From Globodera rostochiensis (taxonomy: Eukaryota; Nematoda; Chromadorea; Rhabditida; Heteroderidae): a stretch of DNA of 64,000 nt. Where the stretch lies: positions 4,190,393 through 4,254,392 of the forward strand of contig JAEVLN010000005.1 in the NCBI GenBank assembly GCA_018350325.1, read 5' to 3'. This document shows, piece after piece, positions 53,130 to 63,829 of this stretch. The position numbers were made by a program, and so were the translations under genes. The notes beneath the pieces are model-generated. The model was not told where the DNA came from. It made no database searches and saw only the letters and a list, made by a program, of their open reading frames with translations. The number at the start of each line of letters is the position of its first letter. The first letter of the stretch is position 1.

Positions 53130-55371
53130 CAGGGATGTGCTCTGGTCGCCTTTTTAAAAACCAGAAACCAGAAATCAGAATTCTGGTTGCATAAAAAAAA
53201 ATCAGAAACCAGAAATCAGAATTCTGGTGCCCCTTTTAAAAATCAGAAATCAGAAAACAGAATTCTGGTGCCCAAAACGACCAGAAATTCTGGTAAATCA
53301 GAAAACCAGAACAGAAATTTTTTAAAAAATTTTTAACGAATCATTATTTTATATTGAACACAATGATTACAAATCAATAATCAAAATTCACAATAGGCAA
53401 ATTTGCATTCAAAAATAACAACTTTCTAACATTTTCCGGCTTTAATCGATTCCGTAAATCTGTGCAAATCATTCCCGCCTTGGAAAAAAGCCTTTCACTC
53501 TCTACCGACCCGCATGGAGCACATAAGTATTTCATCGCGAGTGCACTCAGCAATGGCCATTTTCCACTATTTTTCCTGATTGTCAATCATTTTTTAAAAA
53601 CCAATTTGTTTCCGAAATGGGATAGTTGCTGACCTTGAAAGCCAGTATGAAAACGGACTGGCAGAAAGTGGGATGCATTGTTCAGAAAGATATTCGGCAA
53701 CTTGAACCATTGCAAAGGTTTTTGAATCGTTGCTTTGTGATGAAGTTAAGGAAGAAACATCAGGAATTGGAGAAGCAACATCAATTGAACGAGTTCCTGA
53801 AAACATAAATCTATTGTAAATAAAATAGTATTTCACTTTTTTGTTTCTGCATGACCGCAAAAAATCCCCCTTCCAAAACGGGTGAAGAGTCACAACACTC
53901 ATTTGCGTCGACCAAGTCACCAAATTCAGCAGACAATTGTGCTTCACGTTCCAACAAAATACGAAATTCGGGCAACAAAAAATCCTCAAAATATTCCATT
54001 TTGAACCTTGGGTCCAATATTGTGGCCATTGCCAGGATTCTACAACAACTATTTATAAGTTATGTTATAACTAAAAATTTTTAACTTATTTCGTTTGAAG
54101 CCTGGTTGATTGACTATTTTTGCGCCTTCCATTTTTGCCCATTCTTCCCATTCGCATTGTGCCATGCGATTCCATCTTTGACCGCCTTAACCATTATTTT
54201 TTCCCAGTCTAAAAAAATAAAAAATGATACGAGCTGCAATTTGTGAGCCAGGCAGTCGAACGAATTTACATTCATTAACCGTGTTGTTTTTCTCATTGTT
54301 GACTGGGCATCACGCAAAAAAACGTGTACCTAAAACAAGAAAATCAATTACTTAATTTTTAGTGAATTTTACTTTTGTTGTATCAATTCCAAAAAGGTCT
54401 AATACGTCATTTAGAATTGCAACATAATTTTCTGCACTGTGAGGGCCATAAATTGGACGCGCATCAAGAATATTTGCGGAACTGCCCTTTCGGTGTAGTA
54501 TTTTCGGCCTCTATAATTTGTTTAACCATTTTGAAAGACCCAAAAAACGTACTTTTGCTGATAACCGGGTGCCAAAAAATTTAGCAATCTTTTGAAGCCT
54601 TCATCATCCACAAAAGAATACGGTTGAAAATCAACAGGGATCATCTCTGCGATTAAATGATCCAGTTTGCCTGACTTTTCGGGATCACTCCAACCTATTA
54701 AAAATAGCATTTTATTTTTTAACTTAAATGCACTTGATCTGTTGAAAAGCGGGTAGGGCTTGTTTGGTGTCTCTGGGCGAATTTTTTGACTCGTCGACGT
54801 CCGAACATCATTGTCTTCAATTGGTTTGAAATAAGCGGTGACCATCTCATTATCGACTTTTCTTTTCTTTTGCATGCCGTCTTCGTTTCTCGCCCTTTCG
54901 GCGTTCACTTTTTGCTGATATTCTGTTGGGTGTTTCTTCTCTAGATGATTCTTCAGAATGCTTGTATATTTGCCCTTGCCTCGATCTTTGCTCCAGTTGC
55001 AAAATTTGCATTTAGCTTCATTTCTGTCAATTGTTTTTTCGAAATAGAACCACCAATCTGCCGGATTTTTTTCCATTGAATTCTAAACTTTATTATGTTT
55101 TGATAAGGAAAGCAGATGGGTATTATGGCAAAATGACGCTTTTTCTTAAGAAATTGGACCAAAAATGTCATAATGTTTATGCCAAATTTGATAATGAAAT
55201 GTATAAATTTCTGATTTTTTTCTGGTTTTTTCTCTAAAAAACCAGAAACCAGAAATCAGAATTCTGGGAGCCAAAAAAAAAACCAGAAACCAGAAATCAG
55301 AATTCTGGTGCCCAAAATCACCAGAAATTCTGATAAATCAGAAAATCAGAACAGAACAGAGCACATCCCTG
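53130..55371 (-). mobile_element. hAT transposon with BED finger and dimerisation domain, defective
   Basis: Terminal repeats CAGGGATGTGCTCTG / CAGAGCACATCCCTG and exact TSD CTACACAC (53122-53129; 55372-55379). Minus-strand coding: an N-terminal BED zinc finger (54522-55076; CKFC...HLEKKH), a GFKRLLNFLAPGYQ motif, a PIYGPHSAENYVAIL segment near 54440, a RDAQSTMRK / CLAHKLQL segment (54114-54317), MATILDPRFK (53811-54029) and the C-terminal hAT dimerisation domain (53374-53586; SVESERLFSKAG). I cannot find the first catalytic segment (TTDxW type), and the pieces are in several frames; some gaps may be introns. Probably non-autonomous. Confidence 0.85.
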
Positions 55372-55568
55372 CTACACACCAATGGAAGCAATGTCTTTGA
55401 AAAATAATTTATCGTTTAATAAAATAATTCTTTGCTCCATAAATTAATTGAAGTGTTACTAAAAATGTTCTTTTAATGGCATGTGACTAGAAGCAAACGA
55501 AAAATAAAAACAAAGGAAGAGTTTAATATTTTATATGTCAAAAAAAATCTCCATTGACCACCCTTTGT

Positions 55569-56618
55569 TCAATTTTTTTCCGAATCCTGAACATTTGTCG
55601 CGGCATTCTCTTCTACAGAATGTCCATCGACAGAATTTGGATGAAATTGCTGTTGTTTAAATTGCTTTTTCCATTTATACAAAGTGACTGTTCCAATTTT
55701 CAACATTTTGACAATTTTCTCATCACTAATTTTAGGATTTTGGTCCTTAATTGCATGATAACGTTTTATCAATTCCTTTTGTTCGCTGTGGGAGTGTTTA
55801 TTTGGTTCTGTAAAAGAATTTTAATTAATTTAAATAAAATAAATTGGATTTGAATTACTCACTGGTTTGGCCAAGTTTTCGTTTCCATTTGTAAATTGTT
55901 ATAAAACTAAGGCCCAACTCTTTTGCGACAATTTCATTTATTTCATTGTGATAAGAGTTTTTAAGCCCGGCCCGCTTTAACTCGGCTTTCATTTGATCAA
56001 ATTTCTCTACCAATTTTTGTCGCTCATTTTTTGGATTTCTTTGAGTTAAGCCCAATTCTTTTTTCCATTCATATATTTTTTTGCGATTGACTCCCAAATT
56101 TGTACTAATTTCATTCTCAATTTTAGTCCATTCTTTTGCCGAATATTTTCCTTTTTCCTTAAATTCTTCTTTCTTTGCGTTGAATTTGTCAATTATTTTA
56201 TGTTTTCGCTCATCTTTAGCATTATTTTTGTTTGAAGTAATTTCTTTTGTTATTTTGTCTTGTTTTTCGCCATTTTTGGCATTATCAAAGTGGTCAGACT
56301 CTATGAGAGGAAGATTCTGATCAGTTGAATTGGGTTCAATTTGTCCAGAGTGATCAGACTCTGTGATAGAGGATTCTGATCAGTTGAATTGGGTTCAATT
56401 TGTCCAATTTGGGTGTTCTGTCGGTCGATTTGGTGAAGGGCATTTTGTTCAAGCGTTAATTTATGCCATTCTTTGGCTTTATCTTTGTCCCACCAGCCTT
56501 CCCCGAATATTTCATCAAATGTTTCGAGTGGAAATTGCTCCAATTGTACAGATTCGGCGTTGTCGAGTGAATTTGTTGCAAAAAATGCAACCAAAATTAA
56601 AACCCAAAATTTTTCCAT
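55569..56618 (-). pseudogene. SP-HTH gene with a 1-bp frameshift in its repeat tract
   Basis: Exons 56618-55863 and 55807-55569. Signal peptide MEKFWVLILVAFFATN, type B block (GEGWWDKDKAKEWHKLTLEQ). In the first repeat unit one base is missing (aatcctctatcacag for aatcctcctctcacag), so translation goes into the alternative repeat frame and stops at about 56301. The correct frame beyond is fully open: HTH1, linker RNPKNERQKLVEK, HTH2, donor, HTH3. Exon 2 ends early (VQDSEKN). It could be restored by one slip in the repeat, so repeat-length change may act as an on/off event. Confidence 0.75.
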
Positions 56619-56849
56619 TTAACGTAAAATTCGATATGGAAAAAATTTGACAATTTTGTGTTAAGATTTTCTCTCAAAAATATTCTTAATTAAAAAAATA
56701 GTAAAATATTCAATTTTTCAATATTAATAAATAATACCCATTCTGATATTTCTTTAATATTTTTTGAACCGGGACCAAATCAATATTCATGACATCTTAT
56801 AATGAACAAATCAATAAATGAGATCAAAAATGGAATTTCAACAACAAAA

Positions 56850-56935
56850 TGGGGATCGTTCAACTGGGCGCTCACGAGTGGGCGCTCGGCTAGGCCAGAA
56901 TTACATTCTCCAAACATTGCAAGTGGCTAACACCA
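56850..56935. repeat. GGGCGCTCAC scrap upstream of the 56618 pseudogene
   Basis: Near-identical to 44750-44830, upstream of the 44538 pseudogene; these two genes and their 5' flanks are one duplication. Confidence 0.6.
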
Positions 56936-56939
56936 TGCT

Positions 56940-57020
56940 GTGTCTCCTCCAATTTTACGGATTCGGCTTTGTCCAATGAATTTGTTGCAAAAAATGACAC
57001 AAAAATTAAAAAACAAAACT
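56940..57020 (-). pseudogene. SP-HTH signal-peptide fragment
   Basis: The minus strand reads ATG-AAT-TAG then the rest of a family signal peptide (FVSFFATNSLDKAESVKLEE): stop at codon 3 and nothing after the N-terminal block. P1-like words (attatttagcttta) follow at 57170. Confidence 0.7.
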
Positions 57021-57269
57021 AATTCATTTTATTTTTTGCAAAATAATCTCTGAATTTATGGGCATTTATAGAAATTCTAATTATAATTTTAACTGATATG
57101 AAATCTGTCAAGCTCGTTAAAGAATTTCTCTCAAAAATTTTATTAAATTTAGTTCACAAATTTTTACAAATATTAATAAAATTATTTAGCTTTAATTAAA
57201 TGACTTCCCACAAATCAAATCGCATTTAACGATCAATTATGAATGTTTTAAATTTGTATTAATTTCCCC

Positions 57270-57725
57270 AACACTAATTTTAGGATTTTTGTCCTTAATT
57301 TCATAATAACGTTTCATCAATTCCTTTTGTTCGCTTTGGGAGTGTTTATTTGGTTCTGCAAAAGAATTTTAAATTAATATGAATAAATTAATAAAAAATC
57401 AAAAAACTCACTGGTTTGGCCAAATTCTCGTTTCCAAGCGTAAAAACTGAGCCCCAACTCTTTCGCAACAGTTTTATCTAATTCATTTTGAGAGTTTTTG
57501 AATCCGTCCCGCTTTAACTCGGCTTTCATTTGATCAAATTTCTCTAACAAATTTTTTGCTCATTTTTTGGATTTATTTGACTTAGGCCAAAATCTTTTTT
57601 CCATTTATATATTTTTGAGCGATTGACTCCCAAATTTGTACTAATTTCGTTCTCAATTTGATTCCATTCTTTTGCCGAATATTTTCTTTTTTGCTTAAAT
57701 TCGTTTCTCATTGCTTGGAATTCAG
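57270..57725 (-). pseudogene. SP-HTH fragment, HTH1-HTH2 and start of exon 2
   Basis: The minus strand carries MRNEFKQKRKYSAKEWNQIE through HTH1, a linker with a frame break (NPKNEQKIC), HTH2 with a 20-bp loss, a donor, and an exon 2 start cut off after about 27 codons. No signal peptide. Confidence 0.75.
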
Positions 57726-58079
57726 CGCATCAAATAACATAATTTCAAACAATTTTGTTAAAATATTTTTTCACAAATTTTAACCTGCGGTGCGCAATTC
57801 TCCGTGTTGGTGCGCAATTCTCTTTTTTTGTTTGCTGGTGCGCAATTCTCCGGCCCACAAAAAACGGTATCTCGACATTTTGTCCATGCAATACATTTTA
57901 TTCACTAGGTTCATATATTGACTACAACCTTAAAACTTATTAAAACTGGACTTTTGCATAATCAAAACTACACCAATATAAACTTAAACTTGACTTTTCA
58001 TTTCCAAAAATACAACCTTAAAACTTGACTTTTGCATTCTCAAAATTTTTATTTTCCAATTCATTCTTTACAAAAGTGT

Positions 58080-58850
58080 TTTGCAGTTGTCATTCCAGTA
58101 GTGTGTTCTGTTTGTTGTTCTAACAATTTGAATGTGCCCGATTCGTCAGTGTGCCAAAGTTTTTCAAAAAGTCCTCCGGCATTCGGCCGCATTTGGCACA
58201 AGAAAACATGAAAAGCTACGAAAAACATTGCCTTCATCGTGGCGAAAATGTCAGCAGAAAATAAAATGTCACTTTTCCCCCAGGGCGATTTTAAATTTAT
58301 TTTTGCTATTCACAATCGAATTTTGTAAAATGATGATTATTAGTTGGAAAAATATTAACCAAATGCCATATTATTGATTTAGTCCCGGTTCAAAAGGTTA
58401 TAGGGCGCCAAGATTTCCGGCCCAAATAATAATGTTTATTATTTTATTTTTTTGTTCAATTTTTAGGCCTTTATTGAAAATGACTAAAAGTCTATCGTTA
58501 AACATAAATGTTTTTCAAAACGGCCAGAAAACAATATTTTTGGTGCATTTTTTCTAATTTTTGGGTCAAAATATGCTCAAACCCCAAAATATGCTTTTAT
58601 TTACGTAAACCCGCGGAATATGCTAAAATATTTAAGTTCAAGATTGCCCAAAACACTCAAATCAACGCGAAAAGGGTATTTTTGGGCCTGTATTCATCAG
58701 ACATATAAGCACAAAAACATAAAAATCCGTTCCCTACTGATTTAAATCAAATTGAAAAATTTCATATAACCAACACAATCTTCTTCTATGGCCAATTAAT
58801 TATAAATTAGTTTTAAATACGTTTCATTTAACTATTCATAATTGATTGCC
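58080..58850. other. Intergenic, no gene seen
   Basis: Includes a scrap of the gaaaatgactaaaag T-rich family at 58480-58640. ORF 58132-58377 has no features. Confidence 0.4.
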
Positions 58851-58854
58851 CCAA

Positions 58855-59003
58855 AATGATGATTCTTATAGGAGGATATTACGAAATTGAAGAATATTGA
58901 TTTGGCCAGATAATTATTAAAGAATTATGATTTATATAATAACATTTCAAATGTAGACTGTCATTTATTAATTTCAATAATTTTTTTATCAAAGCTAAAT
59001 AAT
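58855..59003 (+). promoter_or_regulatory. Shared upstream module P1 split from its gene by a hAT element
   Basis: gaatattgatttggccagataattattaaagaattatgatttatataat ... tgtcatttattaatttcaataa ... atcaaagctaaataat, with the 689-bp element 59004-59692 inserted in the last word. Confidence 0.5.
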
Positions 59004-59692
59004 CAGGGCTGCTACTTTTAGGTAAATACCTATTTTTTCTGCGAGCTTGGCACGCTGAGTTAAGCACGAAAAACACGTTTTTAGCTCAATTTGAGGTTCT
59101 TAGAATGGACTTTATAATAACTATTTTTACCTATTTCGGCTTTTTTCTACCTAATACCTAGGTACCTATTTTTCTACCTATTTCGACCTTTTTGTTACCT
59201 ATTTTCAGGTTTTTGAATTTTTTAAATATAATTCTGCAGAAAATGCCAAAAAAAAGCCAAAATATGCATCAAAATACCGAAATATGCACCGAAAAATGCC
59301 AATTTTAGTGCTCTAAGCCATTTTTTGCCTTATTTTTATGCGAGTTTATTTTTTTATTGATTTTTTTCGAAAATGACTAAAAGGCTATCGTTAAATATGA
59401 ATTATTTTTTAAAAACAGTCAGAAATCGATGAATTTTAAGTCTATGTTTCCAAATTTTCGGTCAAAAATGCCAAAAAATGCTCGAAATATGCTCAAAACA
59501 CCAAAATATGCTTTTTTATAATCGTTTTTTTTTTTGTTTGGTGCCTAAAAATTTTCGGTAAAAATTTTTTACTTACCTATTTTTGTACCTATTTCAAGGT
59601 TTTTGTACCTATTTGGTACCTATTTTGGCATTTTTTCCCACCTATTTAGGTACCTATTTTCCAATTTTTCTTACCTAAAAGTAGCAGCCCTG
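59004..59692. mobile_element. Complete T-rich hAT-type element, 689 bp
   Basis: Terminal repeats CAGGGCTGCTACTTTTAGGT / ACCTAAAAGTAGCAGCCCTG, exact TSD TAAATAAT (58996-59003; 59693-59700). This is the complete form of the truncated cctattt elements in the tandem units. Confidence 0.9.
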
Positions 59693-59884
59693 TAAATAAT
59701 ATTTATTTATTTTTCATAGTTTTATGGACTTTATGTTTCTCCTCTAATTGGTTAGCTTTGTTTTTAAAAGGATACATTTGTTTTTTGATTTTTAATTGAA
59801 TAATTTTAGGGTACTTAAAAAATTGAAAATGGTGGGCATTATTTATTTTGTAGTGACTCCAAAAGATTTTTTTATATTTAGATT

Positions 59885-59971
59885 TATTTGGGCTAAAAAA
59901 TCACAATTTTAGTTATTTATTTTATTTACAATAAATTTATATAAATGCCAACAATTATCCTAATTTGTAAG
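59885..59971 (+). promoter_or_regulatory. Upstream block P2 (gene at 59972)
   Basis: atttgggctaaaaaatcac, attttagttattta and tttattt words as before the genes at 20956 and 36240. Confidence 0.45.
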
Positions 59972-61148
59972 ATGAATGAGTTTTTGATTTTAATTTTTGT
60001 GTCAGTATTCGCAACAAATTCACTCGATAAAGCCGAATCCGTACAATTGGAGAAAACGCCACTAAATCCAATAGATGAAATATTCGGTGAAGGCTGGTGG
60101 GACAATGAAAAAGCCGAAGAATGGCATAAATTAACGCTTGAACAAAATGCCCTTCACCAAATCGACCGGCAGAACACCCAAATTGGACAAATTAAATCCA
60201 ATTCAACTGATCAACTTGGACAAATTGAACCCAATTCAACTGATCAGAATCCTCCTCTCACAGAGTCTGATCACTCTGGACAAATTGAACTCAATTCAAC
60301 TGATCAGAATCCTCCTCTCACAGAGTCTGATCACTTTGGACAAATTGAACCCAATTCAAGTGATCAGCTTGGACAAATTGAACCCAATTCAACTGATCAG
60401 AATCCTCCTTTCACAGAGTCTGATCACTCTTATAATGCCAAAAATGGGGAAGAACAGAACGAAATAATCAAAGAAATTTCTTCAAACAATAAACGGAAAA
60501 TTATCGACAAGTTCTACGCAATTAGAAATGAATTTAAGCAACAAGGAAAATATTCGGCAAAAGAAAGAACTAAAATTGAAGTCAAAATTTCTAAACATTT
60601 AAAAGTCAATCGCACAAAAATATATAAATGGAAAAAAGAATTTGGCCTAAGTCGAAAAGTGTCCTATGAAAAAGAAGAACGTAAACATTTGGTGGAGAAA
60701 TTTAATCAAATGAAAGCCGAGTTAACGCGGGAGGGATTCAAAAACTCTCAAAATGAAATAAATGAAACTGTCGCAAAAGAGTTGGGCCTTAGTTTTATGA
60801 CAATTTACAGGTGGAAACGTAAACGTGGCCAAACCAGTGAGTATTTGGAGCCCAATTTTATTATTTAAATTAATTTAAAATTCTTTTACAGAACCACTAC
60901 ATAAATACTCCGGCAGCGAACAAAAGGAATTGATGAAACTTTATTATGAAATTAAGCAACAAAATCCTAAAATTAGCGATGAGAAAATTTCCAAAAGGCT
61001 GAAAATTTGCAGAGAAACTTTGTGTAAATGGAAAAAGCAATTTAAACGACAGCAATTTCATCCAAATTCTGTCGATGGACATTCTGTGGAAGTGAATTCC
61101 GCGGCAAATGTTCAGGAAATTGAAAAATCGAATTCGGAAAGCATTTGA
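59972..61148 (+). CDS. SP-HTH secreted triple-HTH protein, type B with mixed repeats
   Basis: Exons 59972-60836 and 60892-61148, phase-1 splice; 373 residues. The ATG at 59972 is preferred over one nine codons upstream because it begins the family signal peptide (MNEFLILIFVSVFATN). Type B block (KTPLNPIDEIFGEGWWDNEKAEEWHKLTLEQ), then a mixed array of 11- and 20-residue units, HTH1, linker KVSYEKEERKHLVEK, HTH2, and exon 2 with HTH3 and a complete tail (SVDGHSVEVNSAANVQEIEKSNSESI). The best preserved type B member. Confidence 0.8.
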
Positions 61149-61296
61149 ATAATGTCCAATTAGGTGAAAAAAATGATTTGGCAGTTAGTGTATAATATTG
61201 TTCACATTTTTGCCTATCTTGAAATGCTGTCTTCAAGGCAAAATGTGGTAACCACGGGTGGGACACGAACCAACTGCCCTGCTTCCAACCAGCGGA

Positions 61297-61431
61297 TAGG
61301 GTGCGGACGGGTACCCGAGTCGGGCGGGTACCCGAAACGCAAATACCCGAGTCGGGTATTTACCCGCCCGGCACTTTTTCGAATACCCGAAAAAATACCC
61401 GCCCGGGTCCAAGCCATTTTTCCGCACCCTA
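61297..61431. mobile_element. 135-bp hAT-type MITE (cgggtaccc-rich)
   Basis: Terminal repeats TAGGGTGCGGA / TCCGCACCCTA with exact TSD CCAGCGGA (61289-61296; 61432-61439). Confidence 0.9.
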
Positions 61432-61439
61432 CCAGCGGA

Positions 61440-62100
61440 AACACTCGCTTCCTTACAGCTCCATCCTCAACGGGACCGGTCCATGGACGGCAAAAAAGGG
61501 AGAAAAAGCGAATTAATTCATTTGCGCAAATCATAACGCCCAAATCATTTAAACACATTTACAGACAACCTCTAATGACGCGGCAGACACAGTGATGTCA
61601 GACACTATATTCCCGACATTGAATTTTGCTTAATTTTAAGGCCATTAACACAGCTCATTGGTTGTATTTCGCGACCAAATTTTGCAGACATTCTTCTAGT
61701 GATCCCAACTTATTCTAACCAAAATTTGATGGAATTTAGATCTTTTTGAAAACACCGATGTTTGCGGTGATCTTTTAAAACAATTGTTTTCACTTTGTTT
61801 GCTGAAAAAGTGCTATGCAGAGGATGATTTGAATAAGGGGATAGATTCCTTGCTATTGACCATTTGGTTCTGAGCTCTGTGCAAAAAATCAGTAAGATCT
61901 GCACGTTTAAAAAAAATCGCCCACGTTCAATGTGCGCCCAACTCGATTTTCAAAGTAAATTTTTTTTTACTGATGACAGAACGCCAAAGATTTATTATTA
62001 CCAACAATTCGTTCAAACATTAATTCGCTTTTTTCCCCTTTTTTGCCGTCCATGGGTGCATCGATCGATCTCACATCGAACCAAACCCATTGTAACGTAC
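61440..62100. other. Intergenic, no gene seen
   Basis: Mixed composition; short ORFs (61864-62118) without features. Confidence 0.4.
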
Positions 62101-62356
62101 ACCACCAATCGGTTTTAGTTTGTATTTTTGAGAATGCAAAGGTCAAGTTTAAGGTTGCATAGTGGAAATGCAAAAGTTAAGTTTTGCGCACCAACACGCA
62201 CCGTGGGTCAAAATTTGTGAAAAAATATTTTTATACAAAATTGTCTGAAATTATGTTATTTGATGCGCTGATTGAACCCTACGCTCAGGGTGGTTTAGGC
62301 CTAAGCCTAACGAGCGCAATTCTCCTAGACTCGTTTTTTGAGAGGCTTTTTAAAAA

Positions 62357-62440
62357 TGTGCGCCCGGTGGGACTCGAACCCACATCTTCCCTCTCCATGG
62401 CAGCCCTCTTTCTTCCACACTCATCTTTCACTTTGTCCAG
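62357..62440 (-). repeat. tRNA-like 3' half, antisense
   Basis: The minus strand ends with a perfect T-arm (GTGGG, TTCGAGT, CCCAC) followed by CGGGCGCA, as at a tRNA 3' end. The 5' half is degenerate (no pairing GCGCCCG). It abuts the repeat array at 62440. Confidence 0.5.
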
Positions 62441-63452
62441 AGTGATCAGATCAGTTGAATTGGGTTCAATTTGTCCAAGGTGATCAGTTGAATTGGGTTC
62501 AATTTGTCCAGGTGATCAGTTGAATTGGGTTCAATTTGTCCAAGGTGATCAGTTGAATTGGGTTCAATTTGTCCAAGGTGATCAGTTGAATTGGGTTCAA
62601 TTTGTCCAAGGTGATCAGTTGAATTGGGTTCAATTTGTCCAAGGTGATAAGTTGAATTGGGTTCAATTTGTCCAAGGTGATCAGTTGAATTGGGTTCAAT
62701 TTGTCCAGGTGATCAGTTGAATTGGGTTCAATTTGTCCAAGGTGATCAGTTGAATTGGGTTCAATTTGTCCAGGTGATCAGTTGAATTGGGTTCAATTTG
62801 TCCAAGGTGATCAGTTGAATTGGGTTCAATTTGTCCAGGTGATCAGTTGAATTGGGTTCAATTTGTCCAAGATGATCAGTTGAATTGGGTTCAATTTGTC
62901 CAGGTGATCAGTTGAATTGGGTTCAATTTGTCCAAGGTGATCAGTTGAATTGGGTTCAATTTGTCCAGGTGATCAGTTGAATTGGGTTCAATTTGTCCAA
63001 GGTGATCAGTTGAATTGGGTTCAATTTGTCCAAGGTGATCAGTTGAATTGGGTTCAATTTGTCCAGGTGATCAGTTGAATTGGGTTCAATTTGTCCAAGG
63101 TGATCAGTTGAATTGGGTTCAATTTGTCCAAGGTGATCAGTTGAATTGGGTTCAATTTGTCCAAGGTGATCAGTTGAATTGGGTTCAATTTGTCCAAGGT
63201 GATCAGTTGAATTGGGTTCAATTTGTCCAAGGTGATCAGTTGAATTGGGCTCAATTTGTCCTAGCTGATCAGTTGAATTGGGTTCAATTTGTCCAAGGTG
63301 ATCAGTTGAATTGGGTTCAATTTGTCCAAGGTGATCAGTTGAATTGGGTTCAATTTGTCCAAGGTGATCAGTTGAATTGGGTTCAATTTGTCCTAGCTGA
63401 TCAGTTGAATTGTGTTCAATTTGTCCAAACTGATCAGTTGAATTGGGTTCAA
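62440..63452 (-). repeat. Orphan array of ~30 units of the SP-HTH 33-bp repeat
   Basis: Tandem 33-bp units encode IEPNSTDHLGQ on the minus strand, intermixed with 32-bp units lacking one A, which break the frame. It is not linked to a signal peptide or HTH, so it is an amplified piece of a member rather than a gene. It ends on both sides abruptly, at the right against aactcaattaataag and a P1-like scrap. Confidence 0.9.
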
Positions 63453-63750
63453 TACTCAATTAATAAGTTTTATTTTTCTATTTTTTAAATTATTACAACT
63501 TAATAAATAGTATTTAGCTTGAAAAGTAATAAATAACACAGCCCACAAGGCACGACTCAAGACCAGAGCTGGACGAAATTTCGTTTCATTTCGTGACTTT
63601 TTGGGCGTTTAGTGTTTCGTTTCGTTTTCGTTTCGTAAAATGAAATTTAACTTTTTTCGTTTCGTTTCGTAAAAGGCAGTTTTCCACGAAAACCCCACGA
63701 AAAAGCATGCCTAAAAGATCAACGTTTTTGATCACAAGTCCATTCTAGTT

Positions 63751-63805
63751 GTGGTGTAGTGGTGAGTTGTTAGAGTTGAAGTGGACGTGGGGTTCAGATC
63801 CTCGA
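63751..63805 (+). repeat. tRNA-like (SINE-like) sequence
   Basis: A-box-like gtggtgtagtggtgag and B-box ggttcagatcc at near-tRNA spacing; no acceptor pairing found. Confidence 0.45.
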
Positions 63806-63829
63806 CGGTGTAAATCATTTTTTTCTGCT

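Larger units (their letters stand above)
57727..62278. repeat. Inverted-repeat-flanked 4.55-kb unit carrying an SP-HTH gene
   Basis: 57727-58060 and 62105-62278 share, in opposite orientation, catcaaataacataatttca, tttttcacaaatttt, ttggtgcgcaa and cttttgcattctcaaaa words in the same order (roughly 170-300 bp arms with indels). The unit contains the gene at 59972 and two MITEs. No TSD determined. Confidence 0.6.

Noticed and set aside
52297..53336. ORFs of 286 and 263 codons rich in Cys/Arg/Lys
   Set aside because: Repeat units near 15 bp keep frames open; same satellite as at 41.2 kb, with no independent coding evidence.
62357..62440. Functional tRNA gene on the minus strand
   Set aside because: The T-arm is perfect but the 5' acceptor half and D-arm do not match; more likely tRNA-derived repeat.
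62440..63452. CRISPR-like array
   Set aside because: Units are contiguous with no unique spacers, derived from a coding repeat, in a eukaryotic context.
62440..63488. Open frames across the orphan repeat array on both strands
   Set aside because: No signal peptide or HTH attached; 32-bp units break the frame.
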